Origin: Collinsella sp. AM18-10
GTDB lineage: Bacteria; Actinomycetota; Coriobacteriia; Coriobacteriales; Coriobacteriaceae
Assembly: GCF_003471585.1 (NCBI RefSeq)
Contig: NZ_QRJO01000004.1
Location: 128,313 to 179,816 of the forward strand
Length of the DNA: 51,504 bases
Direction: 5' to 3'
Within the stretch, counting starts at the first letter, position 1, and each line of letters begins with the position of its first letter. Below are positions 35,301-43,594 of this stretch, in pieces. The notes beneath the pieces are model-generated. The model had not been told where the DNA came from and did no database searches. It was given only the letters and a program-made list of their open reading frames with translations. The translations under genes and the position numbers were made by a program.

Positions 35301-37700
35301 ATGGGAACTGATGTCTTTGTTCTTGGCGACGATCAGAGCTATGCAGCAAGCATGGCCAATGACTACACCTTGAAGCCGTCGTCTGAGATGAGCGGTCGTT
35401 CAAGTTCGCGAGCGCATATTCAAGAAGTTGCTGCCGAAGTGCTTTCGAAGGAAAACGGGACTGGCAAGGTCTTTTCGATCTACGGGACCGGCGGGCTTGG
35501 GAAGACGTTCCTCATGGAAGAGTTGTATTCCGACTTTACACATAGGTTTACCCACAATACCGTTGTTACTAGGCATAGCTTTGAAGGCGAAGAGATAACC
35601 TCTGAAGAGAAGATTCTAAAAGAGCTCTCGGATCTTCTTGCATGCAACGGAGTGCCAAGTCCAACTTTTAGGATGAATTACTACGCATGGAGAGCAAAAG
35701 CATCGAATTTTGCATTGGCTAAAGCCGAGTTCTGCGCTGATTTTGAGCAAGCAAAAAATAAGGGAGTCGAGATTTCGACGATGTTGTCGGGTCTTGCTGC
35801 TCCCTTTATTGATCAATTTACCCAAGGCCTTGGTGGCTCTATTCTTAATGCTGCCATTGAGATTGGGGTTTATACAGCCGATTCTATTAAAAGTGCCAAA
35901 GCGTGTAATGAATGGAAGAGCCTAACGGAAGAGAAAACCTCCAGTGATTTGAAAAGGTCATTGGCGGCTAGTCTTAAGTCTGATATCGAAGCGTGGACTG
36001 GTCGCAATGAACGGAAGCTTATCTTCTTTCTGGATACATTTGAGAAGCTGGGTTGGGTTGCTGGTGAATGGCGAATAGGTCGATACGATTGGGCAAAGAC
36101 CATCTCGGAGGCAAAGGGGTCTCTCTGGATTGTCGCTGGGCGCTGCAGACTTGCATGGAAAAATGTGGTTCGTTTTCCTGTTCAGCTTGAGCCCATGAGC
36201 TCATCTGAAGCAGACGACCTGTTGGTGAAATGCGGAGTCAGTGATTCCGAGCTGCGTAGCTTGGCTGTGGAGAAAGCCAGAGGAATACCCGTATACTTAA
36301 TAATGCTTGCTGACATGATTAATAGATCGTCAGTCGCGGAGGCAAGGCGCGACCTTCTTTGCATTGTTGATTATGATAATCTCGTCGAAGTGTATTTACG
36401 GGGCCTCGATGCCTCCCTTAAGCCTGCCATCTATACCGCTGCTTTTATTGAGTACTGGGACTACGAATTTATGATGGCAGTGGGGGAATCCTTCATTGAT
36501 CCTAATGCTATTGCTCAACTTGAAAATCTTTCCTTTGTATGGAAGCGGCAAGATAGCTTTGAAATGCATGAGGTTGTCGCCGATCTCATTCGTAGATCTG
36601 CTAAGGGCCCTGTCATATTGAAGCTTTTCAAGGCATGCGGAGATTTGCTCGGGCAGCTGGGCTCAGACGATAAAAGGACTGCCTATGCAAAGGATACATA
36701 TAGACTTCATGTGCTCAAGGCAAGGCAACTTCTTGCTGTAGAAGGTGCGGACGTTCTTGGATCCGAGGCAGCTTTTAATGCTCGCATGCAATATGCCGAG
36801 GCGGCATGGCATAACGGTCAAGTTGAGCAGGCATATGACCTTTATAAAGAAATTCAATGTTCTTACGCTCCTACAAGCTCTGCGGATGAACCCAGCATTT
36901 ATTTCTTGAAAGCAAAACTCAAGACTGCAGCTCTTAAAACTCAGCTTTGGTTAAGCAGGGGTGAAAGAAGATGGCATGAAGAAGCCATCGAAGATACCGT
37001 CGAAGTTCTAGATGCCGTAAAGAAGTATTATCCGAGCGAACGACTCATTTATCTCTCTGCTCTTAACGACCTTGGTATTTCCTGGAAACGATTCAAAGAC
37101 TTCGACCAAGCTTTCTTCTACCAGGATCAAGTTGTGAGAGCTCTTAAGGATAAAAAAGCCAAGGAACTAGATGCTGATGAGGCTCGCTTTATTAACAACT
37201 ACGGAGCAACATGCCAACAATACGGTGCTAAGCTTAAACAAGAGGGCAACGCTTCCGAAGGGCAAGAGTACCTTAAAAGGGCTTTGAAGTATTACGACAA
37301 GGCCTACAAAGCGCGTAAGGCTCTGTTTGGCACAAACAGCCTTCAGGCTTTAATCGTGCTTACCAACAAGGGCGTTGCCAACATGTTGATGGGCAAGTAT
37401 CCTGAAGCTGAAAACATGCTTGAAAAAGCCTATAGAGGCTTTAAAAGCGGTGGTTTCCCCACGGGAGATTCCTCTTATTTGAGAGCTAGATTTCAGCTGG
37501 CCAATGTTAGTTCTAACAAAGCAAGAGAGCTCAAGGATGCTGGCTTGATCGATGAGGCGCGCATCGAGGGGCGTAAAGCGCTTGAGTTGCACCAGAAGGT
37601 TTATAACGACAAGAAGGAATGCCTGACTGAATGGGCTGTCGATACGGGAAAGTCGAGAGATGCAGTAAAGGCTGCTGAAAAGTTTTTGGCAGAGCTTTAG
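35301..37700 (+). CDS. STAND-type ATPase with C-terminal TPR-like repeats
   Basis: A 799-residue signalling ATPase. Residues 62-69 are a Walker A loop (GTGGLGKT), the Walker B is KLIFFLDTFEKLG near 240, and the R/W-rich WIVAGRCRLAW after it fits the sensor region of STAND NTPases. From about residue 440 the protein is helical with TPR-like repeats (ALKYYDKAYKARKALFGTNS, MLMGKYPEAENMLEKAYRGF). No obvious enzymatic effector domain is present at the N-terminus. STAND proteins with such repeats often sense ligands, including phage proteins in the Avs class, so a defence role is plausible. It sits between ugd and a duplicated ugd end, in AT-rich DNA, suggesting acquisition as a cassette. Confidence 0.75.
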   Translation: MGTDVFVLGDDQSYAASMANDYTLKPSSEMSGRSSSRAHIQEVAAEVLSKENGTGKVFSIYGTGGLGKTFLMEELYSDFTHRFTHNTVVTRHSFEGEEITSEEKILKELSDLLACNGVPSPTFRMNYYAWRAKASNFALAKAEFCADFEQAKNKGVEISTMLSGLAAPFIDQFTQGLGGSILNAAIEIGVYTADSIKSAKACNEWKSLTEEKTSSDLKRSLAASLKSDIEAWTGRNERKLIFFLDTFEKLGWVAGEWRIGRYDWAKTISEAKGSLWIVAGRCRLAWKNVVRFPVQLEPMSSSEADDLLVKCGVSDSELRSLAVEKARGIPVYLIMLADMINRSSVAEARRDLLCIVDYDNLVEVYLRGLDASLKPAIYTAAFIEYWDYEFMMAVGESFIDPNAIAQLENLSFVWKRQDSFEMHEVVADLIRRSAKGPVILKLFKACGDLLGQLGSDDKRTAYAKDTYRLHVLKARQLLAVEGADVLGSEAAFNARMQYAEAAWHNGQVEQAYDLYKEIQCSYAPTSSADEPSIYFLKAKLKTAALKTQLWLSRGERRWHEEAIEDTVEVLDAVKKYYPSERLIYLSALNDLGISWKRFKDFDQAFFYQDQVVRALKDKKAKELDADEARFINNYGATCQQYGAKLKQEGNASEGQEYLKRALKYYDKAYKARKALFGTNSLQALIVLTNKGVANMLMGKYPEAENMLEKAYRGFKSGGFPTGDSSYLRARFQLANVSSNKARELKDAGLIDEARIEGRKALELHQKVYNDKKECLTEWAVDTGKSRDAVKAAEKFLAEL

Positions 37701-37860
37701 CGGAATATGGTTAACGTCGAACCGCCGAAGAATGCGTATCCGTAGAAAGCTTTCTTGCCGTGTTAGCGCCAGAGGATTTTGCCACTAATGGTCTAGCTGT
37801 TTTGACCAATCCCAGTCGTCGAATAATGACCACCATGACTCCCCGCCGCCACTATGCTGA

Positions 37861-38056
37861 CGTGAAGGCCAAGGGCGTGCCCGTAGTGGTCTACGAGCCC
37901 ACGCTGGACGCGCCGGAGTTCTTCGGCTCCGAAGTGACCCACGACCTGGAGGCCTTCAAGGCCGGCTGCGACGTGATTGTCGCCAACCGCTGGAGCGACG
38001 AGCTTGCGGACGTGGCAGACAAGGTGTACACGTGGGATCTGTTTAAGAGGGACTAG
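37861..38056 (+). pseudogene. duplicated 3' end of ugd
   Basis: This 196-base stretch, from GTGAAGGCCAAGGGCGTGC to the stop codon, aligns without gaps to the end of ugd (34722-34917) with about nine substitutions and encodes the last ~65 residues ([20 protein letters not shown] onward). It has no matching 5' part. It looks like the old ugd terminus left behind when a new ugd copy plus the STAND cassette entered the locus. The real ugd terminator follows it at 38102. Confidence 0.85.
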
Positions 38057-38101
38057 CGCAGACGGGGTCTCTGTTTGGTGGCGATTCTGCTGGATTGAAT
38101 C

Positions 38102-38140
38102 GAGAGGTGTATCGGCTTGCGCCGGTGCACCTCTCTTTTA
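38102..38140 (+). terminator. Rho-independent terminator after the ugd remnant
   Basis: GAGAGGTG (38102-38109) pairs with CACCTCTC (38128-38135), with CGG/CCG in the inner part, followed by TTTTAG. It was probably the original terminator of the capsule operon. Confidence 0.8.
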
Positions 38141-38231
38141 GTGTGGGCTGAGGCGAGTTTTGTGTTTGGCTTGGGCGGCGCGCAGCACGGGGTTGGGTGA
38201 CGCGCGCATAATCGTGCGAGCTGAGGTTTGC

Positions 38232-38296
38232 ATACTCGCTAGAAGCTTCGTGAGCGCATTCCGGGGAGCACTCAGACAGCGATATCGACCAAAAGG
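38232..38296 (+). pseudogene. degenerate remnant of an MNT nucleotidyltransferase gene
   Basis: The stretch around 38250-38295 translates in pieces as GEHSDSDIDQK, matching the RGEQTPDSDIDLR core of the two MNT genes at 42.3 and 46.3 kb, with similar DNA around CTCGCT and GAAGCT. Stop codons and short deletions make it non-functional. Confidence 0.4.
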
Positions 38297-38399
38297 GTCG
38301 GCTTTTATCCTCTAATGGCTGCATCCTGTACAATCAACATCAGAGCGTTTGTCTGCGTCCGTGCGGCGCGGATTTAGATAAGGTACAACGGAGGGCGAA

Positions 38400-41300
38400 A
38401 TGCAGATTCTCTTTCTCCATCTCAGCGATATTCACCTTCAGGTGAACCACGACTACTCATCGGATAAGATTCGCCGAATCGTCGATACTGTTCCATGCGA
38501 ATTACCGTTCGGCTGCGCATTCCTCATAATTTCTGGCGACCTTGCGAAATCAGGAAGTGCAGCCGAGTATCACGTCGCAAAACGCCTGATCGATGATTTG
38601 ATTTGCGGGTTTCGTTCCAAAGGAATAAAACCAGGGATTCTCTTTGTTCCAGGAAATCATGATATCTCGATACCGCAAGGCTCCCCGACTGCAGAAATGC
38701 TAATCGAAAGAAAACGCAATTCCTTGGATGACGCATACGCGCATGAACTCGAGAAAATGGATCCATTTTTCGAGTTCGCAAACGAGCACCGCCTCTTTCG
38801 CAGTGAATACTCGGATTCCACTGAACAATTCGACATCGGGGATCAAGCCTACTGCATCAAGGCGACGATGCTCAATAGTGCTCCGTTTTCAACCAGAGAG
38901 CGAACAGACAAAGAGATACATTACCTTCCCGAAAGAGCGATATGCTCAATTGAGAAAAGTAGCAATACGAATCTCAATATTGTAATAATGCACCATGGCT
39001 GTGAGTGGTTCGACGATGAATCGAAAAGACGTCTCGAGCAGCGACTGTATGAGCATTGCGACATTTTGTTTATAGGACATGAGCACGATGGCTTCGCCGA
39101 GTCGTATACAAATAGTAATAGACAGCACTTAACCGTTTCAAGGGGCGGTGTTATAAGTACCTCATCATACGACGAGTCGTCATTCTCGCTACTACATTAC
39201 AACTCTGAGACGATGCTGCTCACAACAATTTACTTCATTTGGGACAGGCAATGTTCCATATACACCGAACACAACCGTGAATTAATGACTTTGAGACCGA
39301 AAACACCTGGTCAAGCCATTCCCAATACGGAATTCATAGAAGCGCTGAAACCAAACTTCAACCTAATCAACGCCCCATTGGAAAGCTATTTCGTTTTTCC
39401 AGTCCTTGAAACCAGCATTCATGTTGACGATGGCCCCTTTCCCGTCATCGCGTCAGACAGTGAGTTCTTTGATTTCATCAGCACAAACCCATGCCTTAAT
39501 ATCGTTGGCTCAAAAAGTTCGGGTAAAACGGCGCTCTTAATGCATCTGTACAATTCAAGTATCGCCCAAGGCTACAGCCCGCTATTTCTCGGCGAAAGCA
39601 ATAGTAGACCATCAATTAAGTATCTTTTTGACGACTTGATTGGAGAGCAATACGGCCGTAATGAGTCAGCCTCAGCGAGATTTAAACAATCTTCCATCCA
39701 GAAGAAAGTCCTATTTATCGATGATTTCGACAGACTAAAACGCAACGGATCAGATGCAGCGTTCATTCGAGAGGCCCTGAACAATGTCGGTTGCGTCGTC
39801 CTTACTTCATCTCAAAAAATCGACACAGGCATCATCGAAGATGTTCGGAGAGAATTGGGGGACGACGATGCCATAGTCACCTATAGCATCAAAAACTTCT
39901 TTAAAGGTAAAAGGGACGAGCTGGTATACAACACATGTCGAGAACTACATGTTGCACCCAATAATATCCAGGGGGTTATTGGAGCAATCGATAGGGCTGT
40001 CCATTCGCATAGCGACATCTTCTCCCTCAGCCCGGAGTTCATCCTTCAAAGTGTCATCTACTATGCCGATAAAAACCCTACAGGCAGGGAAAAGACAATT
40101 CCTTTTAACGAAATCTTCGAAGCTAATATTGTAAACCGGCTAAGACAAGCATGGAGCAAATCGAAATACGGAGCGACAAAGGAGGGCGGGGTCCGCGAAG
40201 CCCTCGCGCTTCTAGGCGAGATCGCGTACCGCATGCATAAAGCCAAAAACGCCACAATTGAGGCCAGCACCCTTTTCGATAAAATCCAGCAATACGCTGA
40301 TGAGTATGCCCTCGAAAGCTGCCCAAGAGATTTCGTTGAGCTCGCATGCGAAGCAGACATAATACGCATGGGGGAGACGGCACCATGCTACTATTTCATT
40401 TCTACCACTGTCTTCGCTTACTTTGTCGCAAGGCGAATTAACCTTATGAAAGATAAGGGAGATGATATACACGGTGACGTAGATTACCTGGTCGAGAACA
40501 TCTGCTTCAACATCAATGAGAATATTCTTCTCTTCTTATCGTATCTGCGAAATAATTCTAGCTTTGCAGGAAAGCTTCTCTCTTGCGCAGAAGAAGCACT
40601 CTCCCCGTTCGAGGAGTTTTCCGTTGAAGCGAAAAACATTCGCTTTTTGACTACCGGTCAATATGCAAAAATAAATATGGCAAACGAGGACGATCGACAC
40701 GCTGCTGACAAAATGGTTTCACAGTGCGAGGAAGAGATATCCAATAAGCGCCAGGAAGAAGGCCTACTGGAATATGCCGGCCTTTACGACTACGACGAAA
40801 AGGACCGGCTCACCAACAGCAATAGAATACTGCGCGCGCTTAAGTATCTCGAAATAGCTGGAAAATCATTCGTCATGCATTTTGCAACAACACCCAAAAT
40901 TGAAAAATACCAGACAATTAAGGCTCTTTATGAATTGCCCAACAGAATTATTTTCGGAATGCTGCACAAAACAGATGAAAACTATGACGAAATAATCGAC
41001 CAATTGCTTGAGATTATTTCTGAGGATGGTAGCCTATCGAATATCACAAAAGACGAGCTGAAAGATATCCTATACAAGGTTGGAATTGCCACCTGTCTCA
41101 GCGTTTACGACCAAGCTTCATATTATTGTTCTACAGGAGATACCGTTAAGCTACTCAGCACACGCGAACAAGAGTGCTCGACGTATCGAATTCAGCGTCT
41201 CATGATGATGGAAAACTCCACATTCTCTTCAGAGGATTATATAGACCAAGCAGTAACGTTAATGGAAAAAGCGCAGAAGGAGAACAGGCGTTTCGAGATT

Positions 41301-41474
41301 CTTTGCATTCAGGTAATAACGAACAAACACATCATCAATACGCCAAACATCAAGCCAAGCACGCTGCAAAAAGCAAGCAAAAAGATCTTCTTTTGTGATT
41401 CGCCAAAATCGCTAATTGCGAGAAATAGGCAGAGTACCGCGGAAAACCGAAACGGCGATTACGGGGCCTTATGA
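38400..41474 (+). CDS. metallophosphoesterase fused to a STAND-type NTPase
   Basis: A 1024-residue protein. Residues 1-~290 are a calcineurin-like phosphoesterase with all metal motifs in order: LHLSDIHLQ, ISGDLAKSG, VPGNHDIS, IMHHGCEWF and FIGHEHDGF. After a linker come a Walker A (GSKSSGKTAL, ~370) and a Walker B (KVLFIDDFDRL, ~436), followed by a ~450-residue helical region without a clear family match. The domain order, effector then NTPase then long helical sensor, is that of bacterial immune STAND proteins, so a nuclease or nucleotide phosphoesterase triggered by infection is a reasonable idea but unproven. The ATG follows GGAGGGCGAA. The neighbourhood (STAND cassette, toxin-antitoxin genes, IS remnants) is consistent with a defence island. 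Confidence 0.78.
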   Translation: MQILFLHLSDIHLQVNHDYSSDKIRRIVDTVPCELPFGCAFLIISGDLAKSGSAAEYHVAKRLIDDLICGFRSKGIKPGILFVPGNHDISIPQGSPTAEMLIERKRNSLDDAYAHELEKMDPFFEFANEHRLFRSEYSDSTEQFDIGDQAYCIKATMLNSAPFSTRERTDKEIHYLPERAICSIEKSSNTNLNIVIMHHGCEWFDDESKRRLEQRLYEHCDILFIGHEHDGFAESYTNSNRQHLTVSRGGVISTSSYDESSFSLLHYNSETMLLTTIYFIWDRQCSIYTEHNRELMTLRPKTPGQAIPNTEFIEALKPNFNLINAPLESYFVFPVLETSIHVDDGPFPVIASDSEFFDFISTNPCLNIVGSKSSGKTALLMHLYNSSIAQGYSPLFLGESNSRPSIKYLFDDLIGEQYGRNESASARFKQSSIQKKVLFIDDFDRLKRNGSDAAFIREALNNVGCVVLTSSQKIDTGIIEDVRRELGDDDAIVTYSIKNFFKGKRDELVYNTCRELHVAPNNIQGVIGAIDRAVHSHSDIFSLSPEFILQSVIYYADKNPTGREKTIPFNEIFEANIVNRLRQAWSKSKYGATKEGGVREALALLGEIAYRMHKAKNATIEASTLFDKIQQYADEYALESCPRDFVELACEADIIRMGETAPCYYFISTTVFAYFVARRINLMKDKGDDIHGDVDYLVENICFNINENILLFLSYLRNNSSFAGKLLSCAEEALSPFEEFSVEAKNIRFLTTGQYAKINMANEDDRHAADKMVSQCEEEISNKRQEEGLLEYAGLYDYDEKDRLTNSNRILRALKYLEIAGKSFVMHFATTPKIEKYQTIKALYELPNRIIFGMLHKTDENYDEIIDQLLEIISEDGSLSNITKDELKDILYKVGIATCLSVYDQASYYCSTGDTVKLLSTREQECSTYRIQRLMMMENSTFSSEDYIDQAVTLMEKAQKENRRFEILCIQVITNKHIINTPNIKPSTLQKASKKIFFCDSPKSLIARNRQSTAENRNGDYGAL

Positions 41475-41589
41475 GCAAGGCATTTGCATTAATATATGGA
41501 GGTAATGTCGAGAATGTTGACGTAAGCCGTTCTTGCTAGGCACTGCGAAGGCAGCCCGAGCGAGAACGGCGAAACGGAACGGCGAGGGG

Positions 41590-41840
41590 CTTCGGCCGTC
41601 GTACAGCTCCTGCATCTTGTCGTAGGCGAAGCACCGCGAAGCGGACCACTGTTCGTCCTGCTTGCACAACACGGCCCCGACCAGGTGCTCAAGCGACCTC
41701 TCCGTCGGGAACACCTGCACCACACGGCTGCGGCGCTTTCTCTCGCGGTTCGCGCGCTCCTCCACGTTGTTCGTGCGCAGCCGCTTCCAGCGCGCCGGCG
41801 GGAAGGCGAGGTGGGCCAGCGCGTCGGGTTCGGCCTCCTT
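41590..41840 (-). pseudogene. remnant of an IS256-family transposase
   Basis: The minus strand encodes EAEPDALAHLAFPPARWKRL followed by RTNNVEERANRERKRRSRVV, closely similar to residues ~310-375 of the intact transposase at 43.6 kb. The N-terminal two thirds are missing, and the sequence after YDGRS no longer matches, so it is a dead fragment. Confidence 0.8.
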
Positions 41841-41852
41841 TAATCCGCCCCG

Positions 41853-41965
41853 TTTTCGTTGACAGGTTCTATGCCGTCTTCGATCGGCCTTTGCTTGCGT
41901 GCCTCTCCTCGAACTCCGCCGGGTTGATCCAACCAAGCGCAGAGTGAAACGCCTTGAGTAAGTCC
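41853..41965 (-). pseudogene. 3' end of an IS3-family transposase
   Basis: The minus strand reads AFHSALGWINPAEFEERHA and then SKGRSKTA with a stop, the usual C-terminus of an IS3-type OrfB integrase. It is followed by AACCTGTCAACGAAAACGGG, probably the terminal repeat of that element. It abuts the IS256 remnant, implying insertion of one element into the other followed by deletion. Confidence 0.65.
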
Positions 41966-42270
41966 GCTTATTCTTCAGTATTTAAAATAAAGCTCGCCGC
42001 GGGCGAGTTAAAGACACGGATGCCATTCTGAACCGTCTTGATTCCAAAGTTCTCCACCCAGAAATACTTGATGCCATTTGTAAAGACCTAGCTTAATGCT
42101 ACGGAGGAATTTACTCGTCCTAACAACGCTGCCAATCTAAACGTTACGACTCCATAAAGCCCCGACGCTTAAGGCGCTTCAACTTGCTATCTGACTCAAC
42201 ATCTAATAACACCGGCCTGTTGACTAGACGCGTAAGAATTGCCTTCCGTGCAATCGGTAAGTAAAATTGA
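41966..42270 (-). other. decayed minus-strand coding sequence, unidentified
   Basis: Pieces of open frame on the minus strand (for example GIKYFWVENFGIKTVQNGIR and ILTRLVNRPVLLDVESD) are interrupted by stops and frameshifts. It looks like a gene remnant, but I cannot name the family. No intact gene lies in this stretch. Confidence 0.3.
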
Positions 42271-42273
42271 GCC

Positions 42274-42573
42274 ATGATTACTCTTGTCGACATATCCGCT
42301 GCTGTTTCTCGTGTACTGTCTCGTTACGACGTCCGCGAGGCATATCTATTTGGCTCATTCGCCCGCGGCGAGCAGACGCCAGATAGCGATATTGACCTGC
42401 GTCTTGTTTGCGGAGATAGCATGACGTTTGGCACGCTATACGAACTGTCCCTTGAACTCGAAGAGGAACTCGGGCGAGAGGTTGAGATTGTGACTAATCC
42501 GCCTGAGCACATGCGTCCGGCTTTCCGCAAAAACATTGAACAGGATGAGGTGCGTCTTTATGAAGCGGCGTAA
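42274..42573 (+). CDS. mntA: MNT-type nucleotidyltransferase antitoxin
   Basis: A 99-residue minimal nucleotidyltransferase. The active site GSFARGEQTPDSDIDLRLV has the GS-x-D-x-D arrangement, and a third acidic residue lies in REVEIVTNP. In HEPN/MNT modules this protein neutralises the HEPN RNase by adding AMP to it. It overlaps the HEPN gene by 14 bases. A close copy exists at 46.3 kb. The start is the ATG about 30 bases after GGTAAGT; no strong ribosome site is seen. Confidence 0.88.
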   Translation: MITLVDISAAVSRVLSRYDVREAYLFGSFARGEQTPDSDIDLRLVCGDSMTFGTLYELSLELEEELGREVEIVTNPPEHMRPAFRKNIEQDEVRLYEAA

Positions 42574-42928
42574 GCGAGACGCTGAGCTCATCGATGTCAT
42601 TCTGTCTGATTGCGAGACGCTGGCTAAACGTATCGACCATTTTGGCTCTACGGAGAGTTCCTTTGTTTGCGATAGGAGCGAGGAAGGCGAACTTGCCTAC
42701 GACGCGATCATGAGCCCTGTTTACAGAATCGCCGAGGACGCACTCCATCTATCTGATGAGGTCCAATCAGCTTTTCCGGAGTATCCCTGGAATGATATTA
42801 GGGGTTTTCGCAACTTCGTAGCTCATGGTTATCGAGAGGTTGATCGATCCCTTGCTTGGAAAGTAATCGTCGATGATATTCCCGAGCTAGAGAAAGCTTT
42901 GCGAATCTTTAAGGAGCGTCAGAGCTGA
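42560..42928 (+). CDS. hepT: HEPN-family RNase toxin (DUF86/HepT-like)
   Basis: A 122-residue helical protein with the RX4HXY motif in RGFRNFVAHGYREVD, the catalytic signature of HepT RNases. DALHLSDEVQSAFPEYPWND just before is typical of the same family. Toxic unless AMPylated by MntA. Start is the ATG inside mntA; an in-frame ATG at 42536 lies deeper in mntA and is less likely. Confidence 0.88.
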   Translation: MKRRKRDAELIDVILSDCETLAKRIDHFGSTESSFVCDRSEEGELAYDAIMSPVYRIAEDALHLSDEVQSAFPEYPWNDIRGFRNFVAHGYREVDRSLAWKVIVDDIPELEKALRIFKERQS

Positions 42929-43082
42929 TGTGTCGTTGGCTGTCGCTTTGCCCTCGACAGTCTACGGAGCTTCGTCGAACTTAGCTTCCTTTCACCGATT
43001 GGCAAAACGATTTACGCCTAATTACCGGGTTCGCTTACAGGTAATTCGTTCGCCACTCGCACGATCTCGCTACACTAATAAC

Positions 43083-43113
43083 AGCTGCTACCAGGACATT
43101 TCCTGAAGCAGCT
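43083..43113 (+). promoter_or_regulatory. hairpin upstream of the surface protein gene
   Basis: AGCTGCT and AGCAGCT form a 7-bp stem, with AGGA/TCCT pairing inside. It lies about 30 bases before the surface protein start in the 216-base gap after hepT, which otherwise shows no clear site. Confidence 0.4.
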
Positions 43114-43144
43114 TCCATTGGCTCTTGCGAAGATCGGAACGGTT

Positions 43145-43479
43145 ATGTTTACTGCCGCGTTCCACACTAGCCGTCACTACATCCTGATTACTGCCATGGC
43201 CTGCCTATGCGTTTTGCTGGGCGGGCCTTCTTATGCCGCGGGCGCGGAAAGCCTGTTCATTGCGGGCGCCACGTACTACGAGCCGGGTGTATCGGGTCAC
43301 GGGTGGGCCTGGACCGATGCCGACCATCTGGAGCTTAACGGCTACACTGGCGAGGCCATCGGCGCCGACGACGACCTGGTGGTGACGCTGACCGGACAGA
43401 ACGCTGTTGTCGAGACGAGCGCGCCCGACGTGGACATCTCGCGTTGCGGCATGGAGGTGTGGGGCGATCTGACGATCGC
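43145..43479 (+). pseudogene. N-terminal part of a secreted surface protein, split by IS
   Basis: Begins MFTAAFHTSRHYILITAMAC with a hydrophobic segment and an AxA-type cleavage site (SYAAGA), i.e. a signal peptide. It then runs ESLFIAGATYYEPGVSGHGW, LELNGYTGEAIGADDDLVV and WGDLTIAS, resembling the repeat-rich beta-helix start of large cell-wall proteins. The frame enters the inserted element at about 43480 and stops at 43498. The C-terminal part resumes at 44952. Confidence 0.8.
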
Positions 43480-43529
43480 GTCGAAAATGTTGGTGTAAGG
43501 GTGGCGCCCTAGAGTCCGTTTAACGAAGA

Positions 43530-43593
43530 GCGGCCTTCGTCCTAGAATCTGAAATCACCACAACAACAGGTTCTAGGAAAGGACGAAGACCGC
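43530..43593 (+). promoter_or_regulatory. long hairpin over the transposase ribosome site
   Basis: GCGGCCTTCGTCC (43530-43542) pairs with GGACGAAGACCGC (43581-43593) with one mismatch, extended by TAGAA/TTCTA. The right arm ends one base before the transposase ATG and covers part of the AGGAAAGGA site, so read-through transcripts would have poor translation, a common way for IS elements to limit expression. Confidence 0.6.
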
Positions 43594-43594
43594 T

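Noticed and set aside
37760..38056. A new 98-residue protein starting at 37760
   Set aside because: Most of it is the duplicated ugd end; the short upstream part shows no ribosome site or domain, so it is treated as a ugd remnant.
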